Of a stretch of 64,000 bases of DNA, positions 26,089-35,296 are shown piece after piece. The DNA is taken from the NCBI GenBank assembly GCA_964470555.1, contig CAYYDG010000020.1, positions 1-64,000 of the forward strand. Direction: 5' to 3'. Source of the DNA: RBC074 sp964470555 (GTDB lineage: Bacteria > Acidobacteriota > Blastocatellia > RBC074). The stretch's first letter is position 1, and each line of letters opens with the position of its first letter. The position numbers and the translations under genes were made by a program. The notes below the pieces were generated by a model. It saw only the letters and a program-made list of their open reading frames with translations, had not been told where the DNA came from and did not search any database.

Positions 26089-27147
26089 TCAAGGCTTAAC
26101 TTCAGTCAGCGCCTGGGACTTGTTTTCGCTGGCAATCATTTCGCGCAACTGATGAAAGCTGATGTCATGATGGATTAAGTAATACAATCCCATCACGAAC
26201 GGTGGCCCGAAGGCAATCAAGTGATAAACAATGGCGACACTGGCCGACAGATTCGGCTCCGTGCCTAAAAACTCCAAAGCTTTAGCCGCTGCTGCGTGAA
26301 AGGCTCCAGCCGATCCGCCCGGGGTGGGAACTACTGAACCAACCAGTCCGAATCCCAAAATGAAAATGATCTGCTCGATGGAAAAACTCAGCCCAAAGGC
26401 ATACAGCGTCAACCACGTTGCCGAGGTGATTAATCCCCAGACAACCAGAGTGTAAAAAACCGTCACCAGCAGTTCTTTCAAATCAAGCAGGATGGACAAT
26501 CCGTCTGCCAGGTGTTTCACAAAATTCAGAATTGGCTGAACCAGCTTTCTGGGAAGCCGCGTTGACTGCCGCTCGAACCATGACAAAATTGGATCAGCTT
26601 TCAACCGAAGCAAGATAAGCACAAAAATTCCTAAAACAACCCCGGCCAGCAATATCGTGCCGAAGGTTTTTGTGCCGCCGACTTTTTGCCACGCGACAGC
26701 CTGGTCAGGCGGAAGCTCAAACAGCAACAGACAGATCGAAAATAGAGTGGCGACGGTTGCTGTGTCGTAAATGCGTTCAATCAAAATCGTGGCGAATGTG
26801 GCGCTGGGTTGCAGCTTTTCGCGCAAGCTAAGCACTGTTGGTCGAATGATTTCAGCCGCTCGACCGATGACGAACAGTCCGCCGAACCCGACTGCCGTTG
26901 CCGCAATCAAATTGCCCAGTCCGACTTTGGCAATTGGTGCGAGCAACACCTGCCAGCGAAGACTGCGAACGATGATCGTCAGGTTGATGAGTACCGCAGC
27001 CAACGCTAAAGGCCACAAACGAGCATTTCGCAAGTGCATTGCGACGCTTGTCCAATCCAGGCGGCTGAAGAACCAGTACGCCAGTCCGATGCCAATGGCC
27101 AAAATGAAAATTGCTTTGAACCGTTTTGTCACAGAAAACCATGCCAC
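26089..27147 (-). CDS. Flippase-like / lysylphosphatidylglycerol synthase TM-domain protein (UPF0104)
   Basis: 352-residue polytopic membrane protein with about 8 hydrophobic segments. The conserved family block RWQVLLAPIAKVGLGNL near residue 65-80, the GRAAEIIRPTVLSLREK loop and the GSVVPTPGGSAGAFHAA motif are typical of the UPF0104/LPG_synthase_TM group. Members that lack the MprF aminoacyl-transfer domain, as here, are thought to move or modify lipids, but the activity is not established. It is divergent from purD. Confidence 0.82.
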   Translation of the reverse strand: MAWFSVTKRFKAIFILAIGIGLAYWFFSRLDWTSVAMHLRNARLWPLALAAVLINLTIIVRSLRWQVLLAPIAKVGLGNLIAATAVGFGGLFVIGRAAEIIRPTVLSLREKLQPSATFATILIERIYDTATVATLFSICLLLFELPPDQAVAWQKVGGTKTFGTILLAGVVLGIFVLILLRLKADPILSWFERQSTRLPRKLVQPILNFVKHLADGLSILLDLKELLVTVFYTLVVWGLITSATWLTLYAFGLSFSIEQIIFILGFGLVGSVVPTPGGSAGAFHAAAAKALEFLGTEPNLSASVAIVYHLIAFGPPFVMGLYYLIHHDISFHQLREMIASENKSQALTEVKP

Positions 27148-27295
27148 AAGATATTGTACAGAAGCGCCAAGCTACAACAGATTATCGGGCGAATCAAGAT
27201 GAAGGGCATTCCGGCTGAACGCTTTGAAGTTTGGAGTTTCACGGGTAAAGTGGCGACCTTCTTTCGCAACTCTTCAACTCGAATCGGGTATTGCA

Positions 27296-28567
27296 ATGAA
27301 AGTTTTTGTAGTTGGTTCGGGCGGGCGTGAGCACGCATTGACGTGGGCGCTCAGCCGTAGTTCGCAGGTCAAACAGATGTATTCCGCAACGACCAATGCG
27401 GGGATTTTGAATTTGACGACCGCCGCCGAGATTGATGCTGGCGATGTTCAGGCTGTCGCCGAGTTTGCCAAGCGTGAGCAGGTTGATCTGGTTGTGATTG
27501 GGCCAGAACAACCGCTCGTCGAAGGATTGAGTGATGCTTTGGAATCGCGCGGAATCGCCGTGTTCGGGCCTTCGCAGGCGGCGGCAAGGTTGGAAGGTAG
27601 CAAGGTGTTTTCCAAAGAATTCATGACTCGCCATAACATTCCAACGGCCAGATATATGGTGGTTGATGCTGCTGCTGAAGCATTCAGGGTAGTCAGTTCG
27701 TTTGGCTTTCCGGTGGTCATCAAAGCCGATGGGCTGGCCGCAGGCAAAGGCGTGGTGGTTGCCGCCGATGAAAACGAAGCGAAGCAAGCCGTGCAGGATT
27801 GGATGGTTGATCGCAAATTGGGCGAAGCAGGAAATCGGCTGGTAATTGAAGAGTGCCTGGTTGGACGTGAACTGTCGTATCTGGTTTTCAGCGACGGAAA
27901 AGATTTTGCCGCAATGCCGGTGGCGCAGGATCACAAAAGAGCCTTCGATGGCGACCGTGGCCCGAACACAGGTGGAATGGGTGCTTTTTCCACGCCGGGG
28001 CTGATTGATCCCGAATTGGAAGCGCGAATCGTAAAAGAAATTGTTGCGCCTTCGCTCGAAGCCACACGTGTGGACGGGTTTCCTTTTCGCGGAGTGTTGT
28101 ATTGCGGCTTGATGCTGACGCCAGACGGGCCGAAAACGCTGGAATACAACGTTCGATTCGGCGATCCTGAAACACAGGCAATTTTGCTAAGACTGGAAAG
28201 CGATTTTGCCGAACTGGCGTTGGCTGTCGCGCGGGGTGAACTGGCTGGTTGCAAACCGGTTTGGAGCGATGAAACTTCGACATGTGTGGTGTTGGCTTCG
28301 GCGGGGTATCCCGGTGCTTATGAAACGGGCAAAGTCATTCACGGTCTGGAAGCTGCCGAGCAAATCGAAAGTGTCGCGGTTTTTCATGCTGGAACGAGAT
28401 TGAACGCTTCGGGCGAAATTGTCACATCTGGCGGGCGAGTGCTTGGCGTGACGGCGCGAGCGGCGAATTTGGCTGAAGCAACGAAGAGAGCTTACACAGC
28501 AGTCGAGAAAATCTCGTTTGAAGGAATGCAATTTCGAAGAGACATTGGATTGCGGAACGCAGAGTGA
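27296..28567 (+). CDS. purD: Phosphoribosylamine-glycine ligase
   Basis: 423-residue ATP-grasp enzyme making glycinamide ribonucleotide, the second step of purine synthesis. The N-domain shows VFVVGSGGREHALTWAL and VIGPEQPLVEGL; the ATP-grasp part has VVIKADGLAAGKGVVVA and RFGDPETQ. The start at 27296 gives the family-typical MKVFVVGSGG. The last residues (GLRNAE) and the stop codon lie inside a hairpin related to the GATTGCGG elements, so the natural C terminus may have been altered. Confidence 0.95.
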   Translation: MKVFVVGSGGREHALTWALSRSSQVKQMYSATTNAGILNLTTAAEIDAGDVQAVAEFAKREQVDLVVIGPEQPLVEGLSDALESRGIAVFGPSQAAARLEGSKVFSKEFMTRHNIPTARYMVVDAAAEAFRVVSSFGFPVVIKADGLAAGKGVVVAADENEAKQAVQDWMVDRKLGEAGNRLVIEECLVGRELSYLVFSDGKDFAAMPVAQDHKRAFDGDRGPNTGGMGAFSTPGLIDPELEARIVKEIVAPSLEATRVDGFPFRGVLYCGLMLTPDGPKTLEYNVRFGDPETQAILLRLESDFAELALAVARGELAGCKPVWSDETSTCVVLASAGYPGAYETGKVIHGLEAAEQIESVAVFHAGTRLNASGEIVTSGGRVLGVTARAANLAEATKRAYTAVEKISFEGMQFRRDIGLRNAE

Positions 28568-28598
28568 ACCTGCGTTCCGCAGTCATTCTAATCCGCAG
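28551..28598. repeat. Hairpin over the purD stop codon (GATTGCGG-type)
   Basis: A perfect 12-bp stem, TGCGGAACGCAG (28551-28562) with CTGCGTTCCGCA (28570-28581), encloses the purD TGA in its 7-base loop; an extra ATCCGCAGTC arm follows at 28591-28600. It could serve as a bidirectional terminator between the convergent purD and secreted-protein genes. Confidence 0.7.
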
Positions 28599-28603
28599 TC
28601 AGA

Positions 28604-30700
28604 TCATGGTCTGCATTGTCCATTGACGGCAGTCCAAATGTCCGCCAGCAGGAACATATCGGCGTGCCGGTTTTGTTTTATTGCCAGAACCGACTGTGTG
28701 TTCAATGTGTCGAGCAGCGAGCTTGGAGCCAGCGTGACGCCATTGCTCAAAGTTACTGGAGCGAAAGAAACGTTTGAACAGGACAGTACGCTCCAGAAAG
28801 CGTTGAACACGACCGGTGATCCGCTGCCGCCGGAAGCAGCCATACTTAATTGAGCCGTGACGTATTCCTTGTTGATTCGTTGCATCGCGCTCGAACCGCC
28901 CTGCAAGGCTTGTCGAACCGCAGGCAGGTTTTGCTGAATGCCGACCGGATTATTGGCATTGACGCCAGAAATCAGCACGGTTCCTCCCGGCAGGTACCGA
29001 AAATTGCTGATCCAGTGTTGCGTGGTGCGCCAACAAAGTGTGTCGCACTTGTCCAGGCATTTTTCGCCAAAGTTATAGTTTGTGCAGTCAGCTTTTTCGG
29101 CGACGACAATTTTTGTGATGACATCATTGCCGACATCTCCCCCACAAGTTCCCGCTGCGTCTTTTCCATCCATAATGTTAGTGGCGGTTGGCTGAATTTC
29201 TTTGACGCCGTAAACACCTGCTTGGACCTTGAAGGAGTAGAAGCCGCTGGCGTCCGTCTTCGTCTTTTGGTCTGTAGCATTTCCGTTGGCATCAAGAAGA
29301 ACGATTTCAACCTCAGCCAATCCGTTTTCTCCAGCCTCTTTAATGCCGTTGTCATTGCTGTCGCAATAAACATAACCTGAAATAGTTCCTTTCCCCGGCG
29401 GCGGTGGCGGAATAGGCTTGCACGGCCAGCAAACGAATTCGCACACTCTGCCGGTCGGATACCAGCCGAACTGGCCGGTGTACTGGCCTGTGCCCATACT
29501 GACGTATTGGTCATGTTCCTGTGCCATGCGCTTCACATTGACATTGTTCAGCACAACGGAAACTTTGCCGATGCCACTGGATCGTTTGATTTCAACGGCA
29601 AACTGGAAACAACCGCTGAACGCTTTTGAAGACATGGAAAGAATGAAGGTCAGCGGATAAGTCTTGTATCCAGCGCTGCCAGCCCAAAGAAGAAATTGAG
29701 CATTGTGGCCGATTCCCTGAGTGGACATGCCATTCGATTGCATTTTCACGTCCTGGTGCATTTGCGTTAGTTTGGCTGCACCACCGGTAATCGTGAACAT
29801 TGCCAGTTGTTGAGCGACTGTTTTGTCGGGATTCAACAATTTGAGCGTCACCATGTCGCCTTCAGTAAAGCCGTCGCTGGCGAGTTCCAGTTCGGCATCC
29901 CACAAGCTATCCGAACAGGAAAGAGCCTGTACTGTCGAATTCGGAACCGAATACGAAAAACCTTCTACCTTCGGAGTGTTGTTGCCTACCAGCCGACCGA
30001 ACGTTTGTTGGCCAACAGAGAAAACGGAAGCCTGATCGGAATCAAGCGTCAGTACCATGGGATCGGACAAGAAAAACGCGTCGCTTTCGCTGGGGAAACC
30101 AAAAGTGGTCCCGTTGACGAGTTGTGGAACGCGGACTTGTTTGGGCGATGGATTTTGGAAGAAGTAACTGCCAAAGCTGATTACGTCGTTAAATGCGACT
30201 GTATACAAACAGGTGTTCGATCCGGGCGAAACCTGACTTTGACCTGGGAAGGCCATTGCCTGAGCCAATCGAAGTTTCGCGCCGCCAATTGTGATGGAAC
30301 CATTAATCCCGCCCCGCGATGGAGAAAAGCTGGTGACAATTCCGCAAACCTGCGCAATGTTCTGGCCAGTGGTTGGTGCGTCGTCGTTCCCGGTGATTTG
30401 CCCGCTGTTATCGAAGCAAAAGTTGAAGCATTGATCCTTGTTTACATCAACGCCTTTCAAAGATGTTTTGGGAGCGATGACGTAAGTTATTCCGCCGATT
30501 CTGATTGAACCTGCTGCATCCTGTGTTGCGGGAATGTAGATAGAAACCATGCCGCAAATTCGCGCTCCGTTGGGAGGCGGCGCAAACGCCGAAACCGTTT
30601 TGATAATCAGTTGATCCACCATTGAAATAAGTCCTGAAGCGGACAACGACAGCGCGACTAAACAACACACAAACAGTGCGAGTTTGGTTGGTCTTCTCAT
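28604..30700 (-). CDS. Large secreted protein with SdrD_B-type domain (paralogue 1)
   Basis: 698-residue exported protein with an N-terminal signal sequence. Two Cys-Gly repeats start near residues 49 and 119 (CG-x-V...GSI-x-IGG...YVIAP). A middle beta-rich region follows, then an SdrD B-like / Cna-B-type domain at about 435-550 (GTISGYVYCDSNDNGIKEAGENG, DASGFYSFKVQAGVY). A C-terminal domain (about 553-698, starting CDTLCWR) is closely related to that of the neighbouring 757-residue paralogue. Function unknown; adhesive or surface structural role inferred. GGAGGAC lies 7 bases before the ATG. Confidence 0.75.
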   Translation of the reverse strand: MRRPTKLALFVCCLVALSLSASGLISMVDQLIIKTVSAFAPPPNGARICGMVSIYIPATQDAAGSIRIGGITYVIAPKTSLKGVDVNKDQCFNFCFDNSGQITGNDDAPTTGQNIAQVCGIVTSFSPSRGGINGSITIGGAKLRLAQAMAFPGQSQVSPGSNTCLYTVAFNDVISFGSYFFQNPSPKQVRVPQLVNGTTFGFPSESDAFFLSDPMVLTLDSDQASVFSVGQQTFGRLVGNNTPKVEGFSYSVPNSTVQALSCSDSLWDAELELASDGFTEGDMVTLKLLNPDKTVAQQLAMFTITGGAAKLTQMHQDVKMQSNGMSTQGIGHNAQFLLWAGSAGYKTYPLTFILSMSSKAFSGCFQFAVEIKRSSGIGKVSVVLNNVNVKRMAQEHDQYVSMGTGQYTGQFGWYPTGRVCEFVCWPCKPIPPPPPGKGTISGYVYCDSNDNGIKEAGENGLAEVEIVLLDANGNATDQKTKTDASGFYSFKVQAGVYGVKEIQPTATNIMDGKDAAGTCGGDVGNDVITKIVVAEKADCTNYNFGEKCLDKCDTLCWRTTQHWISNFRYLPGGTVLISGVNANNPVGIQQNLPAVRQALQGGSSAMQRINKEYVTAQLSMAASGGSGSPVVFNAFWSVLSCSNVSFAPVTLSNGVTLAPSSLLDTLNTQSVLAIKQNRHADMFLLADIWTAVNGQCRP

Positions 30701-30882
30701 GTTAAGTCCTCCGAAAAGAAGCCAGGCGTAAACAAGCGTTCGACTTGCAGTCTTTCGCCATGTTCACGGATGAGTTTGTTGAGAAAAGTAGGCTCTTCAG
30801 GGCTTGCGCGAAGAAGGGCTAACGGCTGACGGCGCTGTGCCCCAGTGAATTGATTCAGCGCCTGTTTCTTGCTGTGAAATCA

Positions 30883-30920
30883 AACCCAACAGCGAAGGCG
30901 TGAGGCTTCGCTGTTGGGTT
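30883..30920 (-). terminator. Strong hairpin after paralogue 2
   Basis: A perfect 15-bp stem (AACCCAACAGCGAAG at 30883-30897, CTTCGCTGTTGGGTT at 30906-30920) with an 8-base loop lies 33 bases after the stop codon of the 757-residue gene and about 180 bases before the ATG of the 698-residue gene. It has a weak T-rich tail (TTTGATTT) on the minus strand. Confidence 0.75.
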
Positions 30921-30952
30921 GGTTAGTGGTGAATGAAATTGACTGTTGCCGA

Positions 30953-33226
30953 TTAGCAACGTCCATTGAGCAATGCCAGGATTTGCGCCAACGCAACCAT
31001 GTCTTGCGTGCGATTTTCCTTGATTGCCAGCACGCTTTGCATAAACAGCGTGTCGAGCAGGGAATCGCGATTCAACGTGACTCCGTTCGACAGCGTCACT
31101 TGCGTGAAGTTCAAGCCGGAGCAGCGCAACGGACTCCAGAAGACGTTGAACACGACCGGCGAACCCGTTCCGCCATGAGCCGCGAAGCTCATTTGCAAAG
31201 TGACAAATTCCTTGTTGAGCTGTTGCATTGGGCCTGAACCGCCTTGCAGCACCTGACGAATCAAGGCTTCACTGCGTTGGATGCTGATCGGATTGTTGAA
31301 GTTCACGCCGCCGACCAGGATTGCTCCGTTCGGCCAACGATTGATCGGAGCCAGTTGCCAGTAAGATGCGCCACGGAAGCAGATGGTATCGCACTTGAAC
31401 GGCATTGGCGGCGGAGTTGGCGTCGGCGTCGGAGTCGGCGTCGGCGTCGGAGAAGGCGTTGGAGTCGGGGTTGGTGTCGGCGTCGGAGTCGGCGTCGGCG
31501 TGGTCGGGGGAGTTGGAGTCGGCGTCGGCGTCGGAGTTGGAGTCGGCGTCGGTTGGAGGAAACAACCATCGCAGATCACTCCGCAAATCGCGCCGCTCGG
31601 ATACAACCCGATACCGCCAGTGGTGATACCGGAACCTTCCACTTCGTCTCCCATACGTTTGACGATGACGTAATCAATCGCCACGCTGGTCATTCCCTGG
31701 CCGCCAACGCGTTTGATGTCAACGCCGAGTTGGAAGCATCCATTAAGCGGCGAAGTCGGGTCCATTGAAAAGATCATGGTGATTGGCGGCGTGCGCAATC
31801 CGGCTGAGCCGGCTGGGATCATCAATGGAATGAACTGACCGACGCTATACGGGCCGTTATTGTTGACCAGCATGCTGATACGCGGATGAATCTGGTTGAT
31901 GACAATTCCGCCGTTTTGAACCGTGAACATCGCCAGGACTTGCTGGTAAGTTCCATTTGGGTTCTGAGTGAAGAGCGTCACCATATCGCCTTCAGTCGCG
32001 CCTTTTGAGCCGATGGAGAAAAAGATGTCCCAAAAGCTGTCTGTACAGGAAATGGCGCGCACCGTGGTGTTTGGCGTCATCGCCATAATTCCCTGTGGAG
32101 TCGTTCCGTGGATTGTCGGGCGGAAGCCGAAATTGGTCTGGTTGGCGGTGAACGCCGAGACACCTGCCGAATTCGACGACGACACCAAAAAGCTCAGAGG
32201 ACGAGGCAGGAGAAAGTTGTCGTCTTCTCCGTTGACCGTGCCGTGAACGGCCACGGGCGTCGAAAACTGCGAACAAGGCGAATCGCCAATGCTGAACACC
32301 GATCCGGGAGCGACCTGACCATTGCTCAACACCAGCGGCGCGATGCAAACATTCGATCCGATGGCGATGCCGCTTTGTCCCGGCAAGGCGATTCCCTGGA
32401 CGATTGGCAGAGTCACGCTGCCCAGCGTGATCGAACCCTGAATGCCGCCCAGTGGAGCTTTGAATTGCGTCACAACGCCGCAGACTTTGGTTTCATTCGC
32501 AGCATTGCTGCCAATCGAACTTGGCGCAACAAGTCGTCCGTTGATGTCCAAAATCCCGGCCATGCACTGACTGGTTCCGACATTGACTGAACCAAGACTG
32601 ACTCCCTGCGCAATCGTGAAACTCATACCGCCGATGGTCAGCGATCCGGTTGAATTCGCCGTCGCTGCCAGATGGTTGGTGACAGGGCCGCACGCAAAAA
32701 TCGGCGACGTCACGTTGACCACAATCGCGCTGCCGTGAGTGACCTGACCGCCTGCATTCAAAATTGCGGTCAAACACATGTTCGAGTTGGGGTTGATGTC
32801 CATCTGGCCCTTGAGCGTGACATTGGGAGCGATGACGTAATTGGACGCGCCAATTGAAATCGCTCCGGGCAATGCTTGCGTCGCGGCCTTGAAGCTGTTT
32901 ATGCCGCCGCAAACCGTCACCACGTTTCCGCTCACAGCGCTTGGCGGAACGATCTGGTTGGAATTGTTGAACACGGCATCAATACAGATATTGACTCCGG
33001 CGGCGATGATCACTTGTCCGGCGATTGTCGTGCCTGGTGCAATTGTATAAGTGGTTCCGCTCAAATTGATTGAACCCGCCGTTGTGACGGTGGCGGGATT
33101 AAATGACTGCACGAATCCGCAAATCGCTGCTGACGTTTCAGCCGCTGCGGGCGCGGGTTTCCACCTGGCGATCGCAATCAGGCAAAGCGTCAGACAAAGA
33201 GTGAGTATCGTAGTTTTCATTCGCAT
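30953..33226 (-). CDS. Large secreted protein with Pro-Thr linker (paralogue 2)
   Basis: 757-residue exported protein with a signal peptide (cleavage near residue 28-30). Four repeats of about 70 residues start at CG dipeptides 36, 106, 179 and 249, each with a second Cys about 45 residues later and the pattern GSI-x-IG...YxIAPG. A central beta-rich region leads to a PT dipeptide linker (about 560-605) and a C-terminal domain (about 610-757, starting CDTICFR) shared with paralogue 1. The repeats resemble DUF5666-like beta units. Function unknown. AAGGAGA sits 8 bases before the ATG. Confidence 0.75.
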   Translation of the reverse strand: MRMKTTILTLCLTLCLIAIARWKPAPAAAETSAAICGFVQSFNPATVTTAGSINLSGTTYTIAPGTTIAGQVIIAAGVNICIDAVFNNSNQIVPPSAVSGNVVTVCGGINSFKAATQALPGAISIGASNYVIAPNVTLKGQMDINPNSNMCLTAILNAGGQVTHGSAIVVNVTSPIFACGPVTNHLAATANSTGSLTIGGMSFTIAQGVSLGSVNVGTSQCMAGILDINGRLVAPSSIGSNAANETKVCGVVTQFKAPLGGIQGSITLGSVTLPIVQGIALPGQSGIAIGSNVCIAPLVLSNGQVAPGSVFSIGDSPCSQFSTPVAVHGTVNGEDDNFLLPRPLSFLVSSSNSAGVSAFTANQTNFGFRPTIHGTTPQGIMAMTPNTTVRAISCTDSFWDIFFSIGSKGATEGDMVTLFTQNPNGTYQQVLAMFTVQNGGIVINQIHPRISMLVNNNGPYSVGQFIPLMIPAGSAGLRTPPITMIFSMDPTSPLNGCFQLGVDIKRVGGQGMTSVAIDYVIVKRMGDEVEGSGITTGGIGLYPSGAICGVICDGCFLQPTPTPTPTPTPTPTPPTTPTPTPTPTPTPTPTPSPTPTPTPTPTPTPPPMPFKCDTICFRGASYWQLAPINRWPNGAILVGGVNFNNPISIQRSEALIRQVLQGGSGPMQQLNKEFVTLQMSFAAHGGTGSPVVFNVFWSPLRCSGLNFTQVTLSNGVTLNRDSLLDTLFMQSVLAIKENRTQDMVALAQILALLNGRC
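31405..31553. repeat. Low-complexity GTCGGC/GTCGGA tandem repeat encoding PT linker
   Basis: Tandem hexamers of type GGCGTC/GGAGTC on the plus strand encode alternating Pro-Thr on the minus strand. Length variation by slippage in steps of 6 bases would keep the frame and change linker length. Confidence 0.85.
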
Positions 33227-34054
33227 AGAACTGTCTCCTTGAAGAAGGTCGGGAGGACGGTCAATGAATTGACCAAATCCATGTGAGGTTCTTGTGCCTG
33301 CTATCCGAGTCCGTCTTCGGAAAAACGCAGATAATTCAGTTTTGAATATGTCGTTCCAAACGTCGAAGTCCTTTCAAGAGCCATCACTATGAGGTAGCCC
33401 CATTGAAGAGAAGTGACGTTTGGTGAGGGTTATAGGTATTGGTCGGTCGTCGTAAGCAAGATAATGCCAGCGCTCTTGCTAGGCAGCGAACCGAACCCTG
33501 AACAAACAAATTGTCAATAATTGTGAGCCGCAGCGAAGTCCCAAAGTATGCGACTCAGTCAAACACGCCCAGATGATTGAAAAAACATCTGCGGCTAAAA
33601 GCGATCAAACCCAGTGATTGGTTATTTTGATTTCGTCGGAAAGACGTTCGTAATCAAGCACGCTTCAGACGCCCGTAACCAGATAGAGGTTGGCCAAAGA
33701 ATTCAAGAATCAGCCTTTAACGTCACTTAAATTCTTTGCGCGACAGGTTTATTCAAAACATCAATGACCGGTTGCCATCTGGCGGGGCGTTGATAAGGGA
33801 TTTTTTGAGGGAAGTCACAGCAGGCGAGTGACGGTTTGCCCTCCGTTAATCCATTGACTTAACAGATGAAACAGCAACGCCACAACCAGACCGTAAGACT
33901 TGAGTTTGGATGAATTACCTAATGTATTGAGGCGATTGTGAGGTATTCATCCGGGGACGGAGTGTACGCATTTTGACAGCGGTCGTCCATAGGTTTATGG
34001 CCAAGTGAACAAATTTAATCTTTGATTATCAATCACTTGGCCATTTTGAATGCT
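33227..34054. other. 828-base intergenic region with structured elements
   Basis: No supportable gene. Two elements stand out. A dyad CCAAACGTC (33356-33364) / GACGTTTGG (33415-33423) encloses an inner TTCAA/TTGAA stem (33373-33377 with 33403-33407), giving a possible structured leader for the downstream minus-strand secreted-protein gene. A 12-bp perfect inverted repeat ATGGCCAAGTGA (33997-34008) / TCACTTGGCCAT (34033-34044) lies just after the dipeptidase stop and may be its terminator. Confidence 0.6.
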
Positions 34055-35296
34055 TCATTTTGTCTTGCGCAGTTGGTTGGAAACCCGCTCTACATCGCCC
34101 ATCAGCCTGACTGTATTCAGTCCCAGAATTTTTTTGATGTCAGATTCCTTGTAGCCTTTTCTTAGCAGAGCATCAGTGATTTGAGGAAGTTTTGTGCAGT
34201 CCTCCATGCCCACAGGCATCGAACCACCATCGAAATCAGAGCCGAGTCCGACGTGATCCACGCCAACCAGTTTCACTGCGTGGTCAATGTGTTCGACGAT
34301 GCGTTCCCAACTTGCTTTGGGCGGCGCGCCGAATTGTGCAGCCAATTCTTCGCGGATTTTCGGCATGAAGACTTCACGCGATTCGTTTTGATATTTCTGC
34401 ATCAATTCCCGGCGCGCTGCCTGAGTCTTCTGCGTGTAAGCGAACAAATCAGGATCAATGAAACTGTCCAGATAGTTGATCTGAATCACGCCGCCTTTGG
34501 CCGCCAGAGCTTTGATCATTTCGTCCGTCATGTTGCGCGAATGGCCGCTGATTGCTCGGCAGGAAGAGTGCGAGGCGATCATCGGCGCCCGGCTGACTTC
34601 CAGCGCGTCCCAAAAGGTTTTGTCTGAAACGTGAGAAATGTCCACCATCACGCCCAACCGGTTTAATTCGCGCACCACGTCTTTGCCAAAATCACTCAGA
34701 CCATTGTGTTTGGGCTGGTCGCCGGAAGAATCTGCCCACTCGGTGTTGACGGAATGAGTCAAGGTCAAATAGCGCACGCCAAGCTCAGCGTACATTCTCA
34801 ACACCGGCAGACTGTTGTTAATCATGTGGCCGCCTTCCATTCCCATTAACGCAGCGATTTTGCCTTGCCGATGAGCCAGTCGAACATCAGCCGCCGTCCG
34901 GCAGAGCATGATTTGATCGGGCATGTCTTCGGCGAGTTTATGAACCGCCGCAATTCGTTGCAGCGCGTCATTGACGGCTTTAGGGCCAGTTACAGTGCCG
35001 GGCATGTAGATCGAAAAGAACAATCCATTCAACCCGCCCTCTTTCATGCGCGGCATATCAATGTGGCCGGTCGTGTGGCGCTCATCGAATTTCCAAGCGC
35101 TTTGCAGCTTGGGGGTTACGTCAATATGCGTGTCCAGCACCAGCGAAGAAAAATGAATCTTCCTGGCTCGCGCAGCGATGGCGTCGTTGGAAGGCGTGGC
35201 AGAGTTTGTGGTTTTGGATCCATTTTGCGCAAGCAACGACATGCTGCCCAGCACCGTGAACGCTAAAACCGGTAACAAAACAAAAATTCGTTTCAT
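34055..35296 (-). CDS. Membrane dipeptidase (peptidase M19)
   Basis: 413-residue exported zinc dipeptidase cleaving dipeptides, in some relatives with D-configured C-terminal residues. Signal peptide at 1-23 (MKRIFVLLPVLAF...SLLAQ). Metal ligands are visible: HID near residue 50, the Glu in MGMEGGH, the His in ISHVSDKTFWD and the His in IASHSSCRAISGHSRN. GLGSDFDGG lies near the C terminus. GGAG precedes the ATG at 35296; the longer ORF would bury the signal peptide. Confidence 0.92.
   Translation of the reverse strand: MKRIFVLLPVLAFTVLGSMSLLAQNGSKTTNSATPSNDAIAARARKIHFSSLVLDTHIDVTPKLQSAWKFDERHTTGHIDMPRMKEGGLNGLFFSIYMPGTVTGPKAVNDALQRIAAVHKLAEDMPDQIMLCRTAADVRLAHRQGKIAALMGMEGGHMINNSLPVLRMYAELGVRYLTLTHSVNTEWADSSGDQPKHNGLSDFGKDVVRELNRLGVMVDISHVSDKTFWDALEVSRAPMIASHSSCRAISGHSRNMTDEMIKALAAKGGVIQINYLDSFIDPDLFAYTQKTQAARRELMQKYQNESREVFMPKIREELAAQFGAPPKASWERIVEHIDHAVKLVGVDHVGLGSDFDGGSMPVGMEDCTKLPQITDALLRKGYKESDIKKILGLNTVRLMGDVERVSNQLRKTK

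Noticed and set aside
31405..31553. Repeat array that could suggest CRISPR
   Set aside because: Hexamer coding repeat for Pro-Thr; no spacers, no cas genes.
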